A model generated the notes under the pieces. That model did not search any database and had not been told where the DNA came from. It was given only the letters and a program-made list of their open reading frames with translations. A DNA stretch of 64,000 bases from JABMNT01 sp048262255 (GTDB lineage Bacteria; Pseudomonadota; Alphaproteobacteria; Rhodospirillales; Casp-alpha2), in NCBI GenBank assembly GCA_048262255.1, contig JBLXFH010000005.1, positions 1 to 64,000 of the forward strand. Reading direction: 5' to 3'. Shown here in pieces: positions 7,454 through 14,525 of this stretch. How positions within the stretch are numbered: position 1 is the first letter of the stretch; each line of letters starts with the position of its first letter. A program made the position numbers and the translations under genes.

Positions 7454-7987
7454 ATGTCCCGTATCGGAAATAAACCAGTTGAGGTTCCCGATGGCGTTTC
7501 AGTGAATATCGCTGGACAGTTGATTACGGCAAAGGGCAAGCTGGGTGAGTTGAGCGCAACCCTGGTAGAAGAAGTTGCCGTAAGTCAGGAAGGCAATGTC
7601 ATTACGGTAACCCCGGTTGGCGATAGCATGACGGCCCGCAAGATGTGGGGAACAACGCGTACGGTTATCAATAATCTTGTTGTTGGCGTGTCTGACGGCT
7701 TTGAAAAGAAGCTTGAAATCAACGGTGTGGGTTATCGTGCACAGATTCAGGGTAAAGAACTCGTTCTTCAGCTCGGTTTCAGCCACGATGTGAATTACCC
7801 AATACCGGACGATATTGAAATCAAATGTGCCGATCAGACGCACGTTTCGATTTCCGGCGCAAACAAGCAGAAAGTCGGCCAAATTGCAGCGGAAATTCGT
7901 AGCTACCGTCCGCCGGAGCCCTATAAAGGCAAGGGGATCAAGTACGAAGGCGAGTATATCCTGCGCAAAGAAGGAAAGAAGAAATAG
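7454..7987 (+). CDS. rplF: 50S ribosomal protein L6
   Basis: This 177-residue protein starts MSRIGNKPVEVPDGVSVNIA and contains LEINGVGYRAQIQGKELVLQ and RSYRPPEPYKGKGIKYEGE near the C-terminus, the L6 signature. L6 supports the GTPase-associated centre of the 50S subunit. The gene lies 45 bases after rpsH, separated by a hairpin, with a GAGAGAATAGGA ribosome site. rplR follows only 2 bases after the stop codon. Confidence 0.98.
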   Translation: MSRIGNKPVEVPDGVSVNIAGQLITAKGKLGELSATLVEEVAVSQEGNVITVTPVGDSMTARKMWGTTRTVINNLVVGVSDGFEKKLEINGVGYRAQIQGKELVLQLGFSHDVNYPIPDDIEIKCADQTHVSISGANKQKVGQIAAEIRSYRPPEPYKGKGIKYEGEYILRKEGKKK

Positions 7988-7989
7988 TC

Positions 7990-8355
7990 ATGGCCAACAA
8001 ATTTAATCGTATGGTGGCACGTCGTAAACAGCGTACCCGTTTGAAACTCAAACGTAATGCCGTCGGGCGTCCCCGTTTGTCGGTGCACCGCTCCGGTCGT
8101 CATATCTATGTCCAGCTGATTGATGATGTGATTGGCAAGACGGTAGCTGCCGCTTCGACAGTTGAAAAAGAACAGCGGGCTGCACTAAAGAACGGCTCGA
8201 CGACGGTTTCCGCATCGGCTGTGGGCAAATTGATTGCCGAGCGCGCCCTCGAAAAGGGTGTCAAAGAGGTTGTCTTTGACCGCGGTGGTTTTAAATATCA
8301 TGGCCGCATCAAAGCGCTGGCCGACGCTGCCCGTGAGGGCGGCCTGAGTTTTTAG
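7990..8355 (+). CDS. rplR: 50S ribosomal protein L18
   Basis: The 121-residue product contains PRLSVHRSGRHIYVQLIDDV and the C-terminal EVVFDRGGFKYHGRIKALAD, both diagnostic of L18, which carries 5S rRNA into the central protuberance together with L5. The basic N-terminus (ARRKQRTRLKLKRN) is normal. The gene is tightly packed between rplF (2 bases) and rpsE (11 bases). Confidence 0.98.
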   Translation: MANKFNRMVARRKQRTRLKLKRNAVGRPRLSVHRSGRHIYVQLIDDVIGKTVAAASTVEKEQRAALKNGSTTVSASAVGKLIAERALEKGVKEVVFDRGGFKYHGRIKALADAAREGGLSF

Positions 8356-8366
8356 GAGTTACTTTG

Positions 8367-9017
8367 ATGGCAGATACAGCGACACCACGCGCCCCAGGGC
8401 GTAATCAAAAAGGCGCCGGAGCGGGTGCTGGTGGCGGACGTGGACGCGGCGGTGAAAACCGGGGCCGCGGTGGCGACAATAGACAGCGTTCGAACGATCG
8501 CGAAGAAGGTGATGATCTCATTGATAAACTGGTACACATCAACCGTGTGTCCAAGGTTATCAAGGGTGGTCGCCGCTTCTCTTTCTCGGCACTTGTCGTC
8601 GTTGGCGATGGCCGGGGCCGAGTCGGGTATGGAACGGGCAAGGCACGTGAAGTACCGGAAGCCATTCGTAAGGCAACGGATCAGGCAAAACGTGACATGA
8701 TCCGGGTTCCGCTTCGTGAAGGACGCACATTGCATCATGACATGCAGGGCCGGTTCGGCGCTGGCAAGGTTGTGATGCGTGCAGCACCTCCGGGAACGGG
8801 TATCATTGCCGGTGGCCCCATGCGCGCCGTATTCGAGACGATGGGCGTTCAGGATGTTGTCGCCAAATCCATTGGCACTTCCAATCCGCACAACATGATC
8901 AAGGCGACCTTCCAGGCTCTGGAATTGTGCCAGTCTCCCCGTGGCGTAGCTTCGCGACGTGGTAAAAAAGTCGGCGAGATTGTTTCGCGTCGTACGGATC
9001 AGCTGGAAACGGCATAA
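8367..9017 (+). CDS. rpsE: 30S ribosomal protein S5 with Gly/Arg-rich N-terminal extension
   Basis: The ATG at 8367 is chosen because AGGAG lies 8 bases upstream; a TTG at 8364 is less likely. The 216-residue product has the double-stranded RNA-binding and S5 folds from about residue 50: LIDKLVHINRVSKVIKGGRR and GDGRGRVGYGTGKAREVPEA. S5 helps form the mRNA entry site and affects accuracy. Residues 10-45 are a low-complexity Gly/Arg stretch (GAGAGAGGGRGRGGENRGRG) missing from E. coli S5 and common in Alphaproteobacteria. Confidence 0.97.
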   Translation: MADTATPRAPGRNQKGAGAGAGGGRGRGGENRGRGGDNRQRSNDREEGDDLIDKLVHINRVSKVIKGGRRFSFSALVVVGDGRGRVGYGTGKAREVPEAIRKATDQAKRDMIRVPLREGRTLHHDMQGRFGAGKVVMRAAPPGTGIIAGGPMRAVFETMGVQDVVAKSIGTSNPHNMIKATFQALELCQSPRGVASRRGKKVGEIVSRRTDQLETA

Positions 9018-9033
9018 GGACGGGAATTAGACC

Positions 9034-9228
9034 ATGGCGAACAAGAAATCGACACTTAAGGTTACCCAAACCGGTAGCGCAATCGGTCGTCCGAAAGATC
9101 AATTGGCGACTCTCAAGGGGCTTGGGCTGAACAAGATTCGCCGGACCCGCGAGTTGGAAGATACGCCTGCGGTTCGCGGTATGATCAATAAAGTCAGTCA
9201 CCTCGTTCAGGTTGAAGAAGCCGGTTAA
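9034..9228 (+). CDS. rpmD: 50S ribosomal protein L30
   Basis: This 64-residue protein contains KVTQTGSAIGRPKDQLATLK and GLGLNKIRRTRELEDTPAVR, which define L30. It is a small late 50S protein that is absent from some bacterial lineages and present here. It lies 16 bases after rpsE and 42 bases before rplO. Size and sequence are ordinary. Confidence 0.97.
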   Translation: MANKKSTLKVTQTGSAIGRPKDQLATLKGLGLNKIRRTRELEDTPAVRGMINKVSHLVQVEEAG

Positions 9229-9270
9229 TCCCGGTATCAGTGACCTATCGACAAACAGGAAGTTTGCAAA

Positions 9271-9816
9271 ATGCGACTCAATGAAATTAATGACAATGCC
9301 GGCGCTGCGAAAGTTCGCAAACGCGTTGGACGCGGAATAGGCTCCGGAACCGGCAAAACAGCCGGTTCAGGTCATAAAGGCCAAAAAGCAAGAAGTGGTG
9401 TTTCGCTGCTGAGCTTTGAAGGTGGTCAGATGCCTTTGTATCGGCGTTTGCCGAAACGTGGTTTCAAGAACCCATTTTCCAAGGATTTTGCTGAAATCAA
9501 TCTGGGCAAGCTGGAAAAAGCGATTGAAGCCGGTCGTTTGGACCCCAAGCAAACGGTAACGGGTGAGAGCCTGTTGTCCGCTGGGTTGGTTTCGCGCAGC
9601 CAGGATGGTGTGAAACTGCTTGCGCAAGGCGAAATTAAGACCAAATTGACTATTGAGGTCGCCCGAGCATCCAAAGCCGCCATTGCAGCTGTCGAAAAAG
9701 CCGGGGGAAGTGTGGTTCTGCCAGAAGAAAAGCCGAAGCCGGAAGGCAAAGGTAAGGCCAGACACCGTATTCAGGCCGAAAGACAAGCAGCGCGCGCGAA
9801 AGCAGCGTCTGAGTAA
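9271..9816 (+). CDS. rplO: 50S ribosomal protein L15
   Basis: The 181-residue product has the L15 core RVGRGIGSGTGKTAGSGHKG, GQKARSGVSLLSFEGGQMPL and YRRLPKRGFKNPF. L15 is a structural 50S protein that links 23S domains. It is longer than E. coli L15 (144), with a Lys/Ala/Arg-rich C-terminal tail of about 30 residues, a common alphaproteobacterial feature. The ATG is preceded by AACAGGAAG. It is the last r-protein before secY; a UUCG hairpin follows its stop codon. Confidence 0.97.
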   Translation: MRLNEINDNAGAAKVRKRVGRGIGSGTGKTAGSGHKGQKARSGVSLLSFEGGQMPLYRRLPKRGFKNPFSKDFAEINLGKLEKAIEAGRLDPKQTVTGESLLSAGLVSRSQDGVKLLAQGEIKTKLTIEVARASKAAIAAVEKAGGSVVLPEEKPKPEGKGKARHRIQAERQAARAKAASE

Positions 9817-9828
9817 TTGGTAAAATGA

Positions 9829-9854
9829 CAAAGCGTCTCTTCGGAGGCGCTTTG
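9829..9854 (+). other. UUCG-tetraloop hairpin between rplO and secY
   Basis: An 11-bp stem (caaagcgtctc at 9829-9839 with gaggcgctttg at 9844-9854, one G-U pair) is capped by a TTCG loop closed by C-G, an exceptionally stable RNA fold. No T-tract follows (tgactacata), so full termination is unlikely. It could be a pause, an mRNA-stability element, or a Rho-independent attenuator with a poor tail that sets secY-adk expression below that of the ribosomal genes. Confidence 0.6.
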
Positions 9855-9878
9855 TGACTACATAAAGAGACGGATTTT

Positions 9879-11219
9879 ATGGCTTCAGCCGCCGAGCAAC
9901 TTGCAGCAAATGTTAATTTTGGGGCTTTTTCGAAAGCGACGGAATTAAAAAAGCGGATCTGGTTTACACTGGGTGCGCTTCTTGTCTATCGACTGGGGAC
10001 ATTTGTTCCGCTGCCCGGTATTGATCCGACCGTTCTGGAGGATATCTTCCGCCAGAATCAGGGCGGAATTCTGGGCATGTTCGATATGTTCTCCGGTGGC
10101 GCGTTAAGCCGGATGACGATTTTCGCCCTCAATATCATGCCTTACATTTCCGCATCGATTATCATGCAGTTGATGACAGCCGTTTCACCGCAAATGGAAC
10201 AGCTGAAAAAAGAAGGCGAGACGGGTCGCAAGAAAATCAATCAATATACCCGTTACCTGACAGTCATTATCTGTGCCGTTCAGGCTTACGGCATTGCTGC
10301 GGGTCTTGAAGGTGTTTCGTCCAGTGCAGGGGCGGCCGTCCATGATCCGGGGTATTATTTCCGGTTCTCGGTTGTTATTACGCTGGTCGGCGGCACCATG
10401 TTCCTGATGTGGCTGGGTGAACAAATAACGGCGCGCGGTGTTGGTAACGGCATCTCACTGATTATCTTCGCCGGCATTGTCGCAAATCTTCCTTCCGCTC
10501 TGGCCAGTGTGCTGGAACTGGGCCGGACGGGGGCTCTGTCTACAGGTTTTATTCTTGTTCTGCTGATTATGTCGGTTGCCGTGATTTATTTCATCGTCTT
10601 CATGGAACGGGCCCAACGCCGAATCCTTATTCAATATCCCAAGCGCCAGCGCGGCAATAAAATGACAGGTGGGGAAAGCTCCCATCTGCCTTTAAAGCTG
10701 AACACAGCTGGTGTCATTCCGCCGATTTTCGCCAGTTCCATTCTGTTGATGCCGATCACCGTAATCAGTTTCTCCGCGGGAACCGGTCCGGAATGGCTGA
10801 CGACCATGGCGTCCTATCTCGGACGTGGACAGCCGGTTTATCTGCTGCTGTATATTTCCATGGTCGTGTTTTTTGCGTTTTTCTATACGGCTGTTGTCTT
10901 CAATCCGGAAGAAACGGCAGATAATCTGAAAAAGTATGGGGGGTTTGTCCCCGGGATCCGTCCTGGCAAGAATACAGCCGCATACTTGGACCGTGTTCTG
11001 ACAAGACTGACCTGTGTCGGTGCCGGTTATTTGGCGATTATCTGTCTGCTACCCGAACTTCTTATTTCCGAGTATTCCGTGCCGTTTTACTTTGGTGGCA
11101 CCAGTTTGCTGATTGTTGTTACAGTGACCATGGATACGGTTGCCCAGATTCAGTCTCATCTTCTGGCGCACCAGTATGAAGGCCTGATCAAAAAATCGAA
11201 ACTGCGGGGCCGTCGGTAA
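9879..11219 (+). CDS. secY: Preprotein translocase subunit SecY
   Basis: The 446-residue integral membrane protein shows about ten hydrophobic segments. It includes TELKKRIWFTLGALLVYRLG at the N-terminus, the plug region GGILGMFDMFSGGALSRMTI, and GERITARG-like GEQITARGVGNGISLIIFAG. It forms the protein-conducting channel of the Sec translocon with SecE and SecG, driven by SecA or the ribosome. The cytosolic loop near KRQRGNKMTGGESSHLPLKL is typical. The stop codon overlaps adk by one base (TAATG). It is the penultimate gene of the spc-type operon. Confidence 0.98.
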   Translation: MASAAEQLAANVNFGAFSKATELKKRIWFTLGALLVYRLGTFVPLPGIDPTVLEDIFRQNQGGILGMFDMFSGGALSRMTIFALNIMPYISASIIMQLMTAVSPQMEQLKKEGETGRKKINQYTRYLTVIICAVQAYGIAAGLEGVSSSAGAAVHDPGYYFRFSVVITLVGGTMFLMWLGEQITARGVGNGISLIIFAGIVANLPSALASVLELGRTGALSTGFILVLLIMSVAVIYFIVFMERAQRRILIQYPKRQRGNKMTGGESSHLPLKLNTAGVIPPIFASSILLMPITVISFSAGTGPEWLTTMASYLGRGQPVYLLLYISMVVFFAFFYTAVVFNPEETADNLKKYGGFVPGIRPGKNTAAYLDRVLTRLTCVGAGYLAIICLLPELLISEYSVPFYFGGTSLLIVVTVTMDTVAQIQSHLLAHQYEGLIKKSKLRGRR

Positions 11220-11863
11220 TGAATGTTATCTTGCTAGGTCCTCCGGGTGCCGGCAAAGGTACCCAGGCTAAGCGCTTGGAGGCCTCGAAGGGAATCGTCC
11301 AACTGTCAACGGGCGATATGCTGCGGGCCGAAGTGACTGCAGGAAGCGAATTGGGCCGCCAGGCCAAAGAAGTTATGGACGCAGGGCAACTGGTTTCTGA
11401 CGAAATTCTGATTGGCATGATTTCCAATCGTATCGATCAGCCCGATTGTGACAAGGGGTTCATCCTTGATGGATTTCCAAGAACGACACCCCAGGCGGAG
11501 GCATTGGACACAATGCTTGAAGCCAAGGGGCTAAAGATTGATCATGTGATCGAGCTGGCTGTCGATGATAAAGCCATGATCGAACGCATCACCGGGCGCT
11601 ATACGTGCTCGAAATGTGGTGCGGGATACCACGACACGTTTCAAAAGCCTTCTCAGGAAGGTGTTTGTGACAAATGCGGCGGCACAGAGTTTGCGCGCCG
11701 TGCAGATGACAATGAAGCCACTGTCACATCACGTTTAAGTGCATATCACGAACAAACGGCACCGATTATTGCCTACTATCGTGAGTGTGGTGCACTGAAG
11801 ACGGTAGATGGCATGGCAGAAATAGATGAAGTAACGAAGCAACTGGGCCAAATTACAGGATAA
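11219..11863 (+). CDS. adk: Adenylate kinase with zinc-type LID
   Basis: This 214-residue enzyme interconverts ATP + AMP and 2 ADP. The P-loop GPPGAGKGTQAKRL is at residues 7-20, and the AMP-binding segment reads LSTGDMLRAE. The DGFPRT motif follows near residue 85. The LID holds four cysteines (CSKCGAGYHDTF, then VCDKCGG), the zinc-binding form. It overlaps secY by one base, a coupling conserved in many Alphaproteobacteria. A terminator-like hairpin and the rpsM promoter follow. Confidence 0.97.
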   Translation: MNVILLGPPGAGKGTQAKRLEASKGIVQLSTGDMLRAEVTAGSELGRQAKEVMDAGQLVSDEILIGMISNRIDQPDCDKGFILDGFPRTTPQAEALDTMLEAKGLKIDHVIELAVDDKAMIERITGRYTCSKCGAGYHDTFQKPSQEGVCDKCGGTEFARRADDNEATVTSRLSAYHEQTAPIIAYYRECGALKTVDGMAEIDEVTKQLGQITG

Positions 11864-11893
11864 CGAGTTGCGCAATTTAAGGGTTTTGATTGG

Positions 11894-11921
11894 TTGACTT
11901 GCCGATTGGAATACCTATAAT
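11894..11921 (+). promoter_or_regulatory. Sigma70-type promoter for rpsM-rpsK-rpoA-rplQ
   Basis: TTGACT (11894-11899) and a perfect TATAAT (11916-11921) are separated by 16 bases. This is the best sigma70-like promoter seen in the window and lies 60 bases before the rpsM start codon. It implies the alpha operon can be transcribed independently of spc. The expected start point (about 11928) falls just before a short hairpin. Confidence 0.75.
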
Positions 11922-11930
11922 CGCGCACCT

Positions 11931-11955
11931 TCCGAATCCTGTCGGACTTTTTTTT
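11931..11955 (+). terminator. Short hairpin plus eight-T run after adk
   Basis: tccga (11931-11935) pairs with tcgga (11942-11946) around a 6-base loop, followed by c and eight T (11948-11955). This fits a weak intrinsic terminator for secY-adk transcripts. It overlaps the first bases of transcripts from the TATAAT promoter just upstream, where an RNA starting at about 11928 would have too little upstream sequence for normal termination. Confidence 0.5.
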
Positions 11956-11981
11956 AATCCAAAGTTTAAGGAGATCGAGCT

Positions 11982-12350
11982 TTGGCGCGTATTTCTGGTG
12001 TAAATATTCCGACCGGTAAACGGGCGATCATCGCCCTGACCTATATTCACGGTATCGGACGAACGACTGCTCAACAAATTTGTGCAGCCTGCGGCATTCC
12101 TGCGGAACGTCGTGTTAATGAATTGACGGATGATGAATTGACGCAAATTCGCGATATGATTGATCGTGATTTTCAAGTTGAAGGTGATCTTCGGCGGGAA
12201 CGCGCAATCAACATTAAACGTCTTATGGATTTAGGGTGTTATCGGGGGCTTCGACATCGTCGTGGATTGCCGGTACGCGGTCAACGGACCCATACAAATG
12301 CCCGTACCCGTAAAGGGCCATCCAAGGCAATTGCTGGTAAGAAAAAATAA
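11982..12350 (+). CDS. rpsM: 30S ribosomal protein S13 (TTG start)
   Basis: The 122-residue product reads MARISGVNIPTGKRAIIALT, with GRTTAQQICAACGIP and the basic tail RHRRGLPVRGQRTHTNARTR. S13 is in the 30S head and contacts the P-site tRNA and L5. Translation starts at TTG, supported by AAGGAG (11968-11973) 8 bases upstream and by the family start MARI. The gene has its own promoter, and neither infA nor rpmJ is present between adk and rpsM. rpsK follows after 15 bases. Confidence 0.97.
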   Translation: MARISGVNIPTGKRAIIALTYIHGIGRTTAQQICAACGIPAERRVNELTDDELTQIRDMIDRDFQVEGDLRRERAINIKRLMDLGCYRGLRHRRGLPVRGQRTHTNARTRKGPSKAIAGKKK

Positions 12351-12365
12351 TTTTGAGGACGCAAA

Positions 12366-12758
12366 ATGGCTAAGCAGACTACTCAACGCCCGCGTCGTCG
12401 CGAGCGAAAAAATATTGTCTCCGGCGTGGCACATGTGAACGCTAGTTTCAACAATACGATGATCACGATTACCGATGCGCAGGGCAATGCCATCGCTTGG
12501 TCGTCGGCGGGCACGATGGGCTTTAAAGGGTCGCGTAAATCAACCCCTTATGCCGCTCAGATGGCTGGTGAAGATGCCGGTAACAAAGCCATTGAACATG
12601 GTATGAAAACGCTGGAAGTTGAAGTTAAGGGGCCAGGCGCCGGACGCGAATCCGCGTTGCGGGCTTTGCAGGCTGTTGGTTTCACGATCACGGCGATCCG
12701 TGACGTAACGCCGATCCCGCATAATGGCTGCCGCCCGCGCAAACGCCGGCGAGTATAA
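12366..12758 (+). CDS. rpsK: 30S ribosomal protein S11
   Basis: This 130-residue protein has VAHVNASFNNTMITITDAQG and DVTPIPHNGCRPRKRRRV, the S11 hallmarks. S11 shapes the 30S platform and the mRNA exit site. The ribosome site TTGAGGA lies upstream. After the stop codon comes a 133-base gap with two hairpins before rpoA. rpsD, which lies here in Gammaproteobacteria, is absent, as is usual for Alphaproteobacteria. Confidence 0.98.
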   Translation: MAKQTTQRPRRRERKNIVSGVAHVNASFNNTMITITDAQGNAIAWSSAGTMGFKGSRKSTPYAAQMAGEDAGNKAIEHGMKTLEVEVKGPGAGRESALRALQAVGFTITAIRDVTPIPHNGCRPRKRRRV

Positions 12759-12766
12759 GCGTGAAA

Positions 12767-12798
12767 GGGTGAATTCTGGTTTTCCAGTATATTCACCC
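12767..12798 (+). other. Extended hairpin in rpsK-rpoA spacer
   Basis: gggtgaat (12767-12774) pairs perfectly with attcaccc (12791-12798), and an inner 4-bp stem ctgg/ccag closes on a TTTT loop. No T-run follows. With the second hairpin downstream it makes a structured leader for rpoA. Confidence 0.5.
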
Positions 12799-12840
12799 CT
12801 AATTTCCGTAACTAATTCCTTCTGGTTTTGGTTAAATGTG

Positions 12841-12858
12841 AGTCACTTTCGAGTGACT
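12841..12858 (+). other. TTCG-loop hairpin upstream of rpoA
   Basis: agtcact (12841-12847) pairs perfectly with agtgact (12852-12858) around a TTCG loop. It ends 33 bases before the rpoA GTG. It could stabilise the 3' end of processed rpsM-rpsK mRNA or modulate rpoA expression; both roles are inferred from structure alone. Confidence 0.5.
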
Positions 12859-12891
12859 TGGAATTAATTCTACGAGTGTGAGGTCACCCCT

Positions 12892-13908
12892 GTGATTCAA
12901 AAGAATTGGCAAGAATTGATTAAACCGGCGAAACTCGAAGTTGCGCCTGGTGTAGACCCGGATCGTTCGGCAACGATTGTTGCAGAACCCCTAGAGCGCG
13001 GCTTTGGTTTGACGCTCGGCAATGCGTTGCGACGCATTTTGCTGTCCTCATTACAGGGTGCTGCCGTAACCGCTATTCAAATTGAAGGCGTGTTGCATGA
13101 ATTCTCCTCGGTACCGGGGGTTCGCGAAGATGTCACGGATATCGTCCTGAACATGAAGGGTGTTGCTCTTAAAATGCATGTCGAGGGGCCAAAGCGCGTC
13201 ACCTTGAATGCCAGCGGCCCTGGCGAAGTGAAGGCTGGTGACATTGAAACGGGCGCCGATATTGAAGTGATGAACCCCGATTTGGTGATTTGTCATTTGG
13301 ATAAAGGGGCGAAACTGTCCATGGAACTGGTTGTTGAAAATGGCAAAGGCTACATTGCCGCCAACCAGAATAAACCGGAAGACAGCCCGATTGGCCTGAT
13401 TCCGATCGACGCCATGTTCTCGCCGGTTCGTAAGGTTTCTTACAAGGTGGAGAACTCGCGCGTTGGTCAGGTAACCGACCACGATAAACTGTCCGTTGAC
13501 GTTCTGACCAATGGCGCTGTAACGCCGGATGATGCTGTGGCTCTTGCTGCACGCATTCTTCAGGACCAGTTGCAGTTGTTCATCAACTTTGATGAGCCGG
13601 ATCAGAAAACATCGGATGATCAGAAAGACGATCTGCCGTTTAACCGGAATCTTCTGCGCAAGGTTGATGAGCTTGAATTGTCTGTCCGTTCCGCCAATTG
13701 CCTGAAGAACGACAATATCATCTATATCGGCGATTTGGTGCAAAAGAGCGAAGCCGATATGCTGCGCACGCCGAACTTTGGCCGTAAATCTCTGAACGAG
13801 ATCAAGGAAGTTTTGAGCCAGATGGGGCTGCACCTCGGTATGGAAATCACCAGCTGGCCGCCAGAGAACATCGAAGAGTTGGCAAAAAGACTTGAAGATC
13901 CGTTTTGA
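12892..13908 (+). CDS. rpoA: DNA-directed RNA polymerase subunit alpha (GTG start)
   Basis: The 338-residue protein has the alphaNTD dimerisation part near FGLTLGNALRRILLSSLQGA and, from about residue 255, the alphaCTD LSVRSANCLKNDNIIYIGDL then TPNFGRKSLNEIKEVL, which binds UP elements and activators. Translation starts at GTG, with GAGG (12880-12883) 8 bases upstream. The gene lies between rpsK and rplQ in the alpha operon. Because of the structured 133-base spacer its expression may be adjusted separately from S13/S11. Confidence 0.98.
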   Translation: MIQKNWQELIKPAKLEVAPGVDPDRSATIVAEPLERGFGLTLGNALRRILLSSLQGAAVTAIQIEGVLHEFSSVPGVREDVTDIVLNMKGVALKMHVEGPKRVTLNASGPGEVKAGDIETGADIEVMNPDLVICHLDKGAKLSMELVVENGKGYIAANQNKPEDSPIGLIPIDAMFSPVRKVSYKVENSRVGQVTDHDKLSVDVLTNGAVTPDDAVALAARILQDQLQLFINFDEPDQKTSDDQKDDLPFNRNLLRKVDELELSVRSANCLKNDNIIYIGDLVQKSEADMLRTPNFGRKSLNEIKEVLSQMGLHLGMEITSWPPENIEELAKRLEDPF

Positions 13909-13939
13909 AGCGTTAAAAGACAAAAAAATTAAACAATAG

Positions 13940-13967
13940 ATCCACGGGTTAAATGGCACGCGTGGAT
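13940..13967 (+). other. Inverted repeat between rpoA and rplQ
   Basis: atccacg (13940-13946) is complementary to cgtggat (13961-13967) around a 14-base loop, just before the TAAAGGAG ribosome site of rplQ. Folding is plausible but the large loop makes a function uncertain. Confidence 0.3.
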
Positions 13968-13984
13968 AATTAAAGGAGCCTACT

Positions 13985-14419
13985 ATGAGACATGGTTTTA
14001 AGCATCGCTTACTTAACCGGACCAGTTCACATCGCAAAGCGATGTTTTCGAACATGGTTGTATCGCTGATCACCCACGAGCAGATCAAAACCACATTGCC
14101 AAAAGCCAAGGAGCTGCGTCGCTTTGCAGACAAAATGGTAACCTTGGGCAAGAACGGTTCTATCCATGCCCGTCGTCAGGCCTTTGCATTTTTGCGTGAT
14201 GATGAGGCTGTGAGCAAGTTGTTCGGGACACTGGCTGAGCGCTACAAAGACCGTCAAGGCGGTTATTCCCGTGTTTTGAAGGCGGGTTTCCGTTATGGCG
14301 ACAATGCACCATTGGCCTTTATCGAATTTGTCGATCGCGATCCGGATGCCAAGGGCGCTGCGGATATTGCACGACATGAGGCCGAAATGGAAGACGCTGG
14401 CGAACTTGCTGACGCTTAA
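13985..14419 (+). CDS. rplQ: 50S ribosomal protein L17
   Basis: The 144-residue product begins MRHGFKHRLLNRTSSHRKAM and contains SLITHEQIKTTLPKAKELRR, the L17 core. L17 lies near the exit tunnel on the 50S surface. The C-terminus carries an acidic tail (RHEAEMEDAGELADA) longer than in E. coli. The ribosome site TAAAGGAG is excellent. It is the last gene of the alpha operon and is followed by a strong terminator. Confidence 0.97.
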   Translation: MRHGFKHRLLNRTSSHRKAMFSNMVVSLITHEQIKTTLPKAKELRRFADKMVTLGKNGSIHARRQAFAFLRDDEAVSKLFGTLAERYKDRQGGYSRVLKAGFRYGDNAPLAFIEFVDRDPDAKGAADIARHEAEMEDAGELADA

Positions 14420-14442
14420 CAAGCTCGGTCAAACGTGTTTGG

Positions 14443-14470
14443 AAAAGGCAGCCTGCGGGCTGCCTTTTTT
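14443..14470 (+). terminator. Intrinsic terminator after rplQ
   Basis: ggcagcc (14447-14453) and ggctgcc (14458-14464) form a perfect 7-bp stem with a TGCG loop, extended by AAAA/TTTT, and followed by six T (14465-14470). It marks the end of the ribosomal supercluster. Confidence 0.9.
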
Positions 14471-14525
14471 GTTATGGGAATGTTAAAATGCGCTCAATAG
14501 GCGCCGTATACCAATGGGAAGAATA

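Noticed and set aside
13051..14151. Long antisense open frame opposite rpoA and rplQ
   Set aside because: It is a shadow of two certain genes, lacks a ribosome site and has no recognisable protein pattern.
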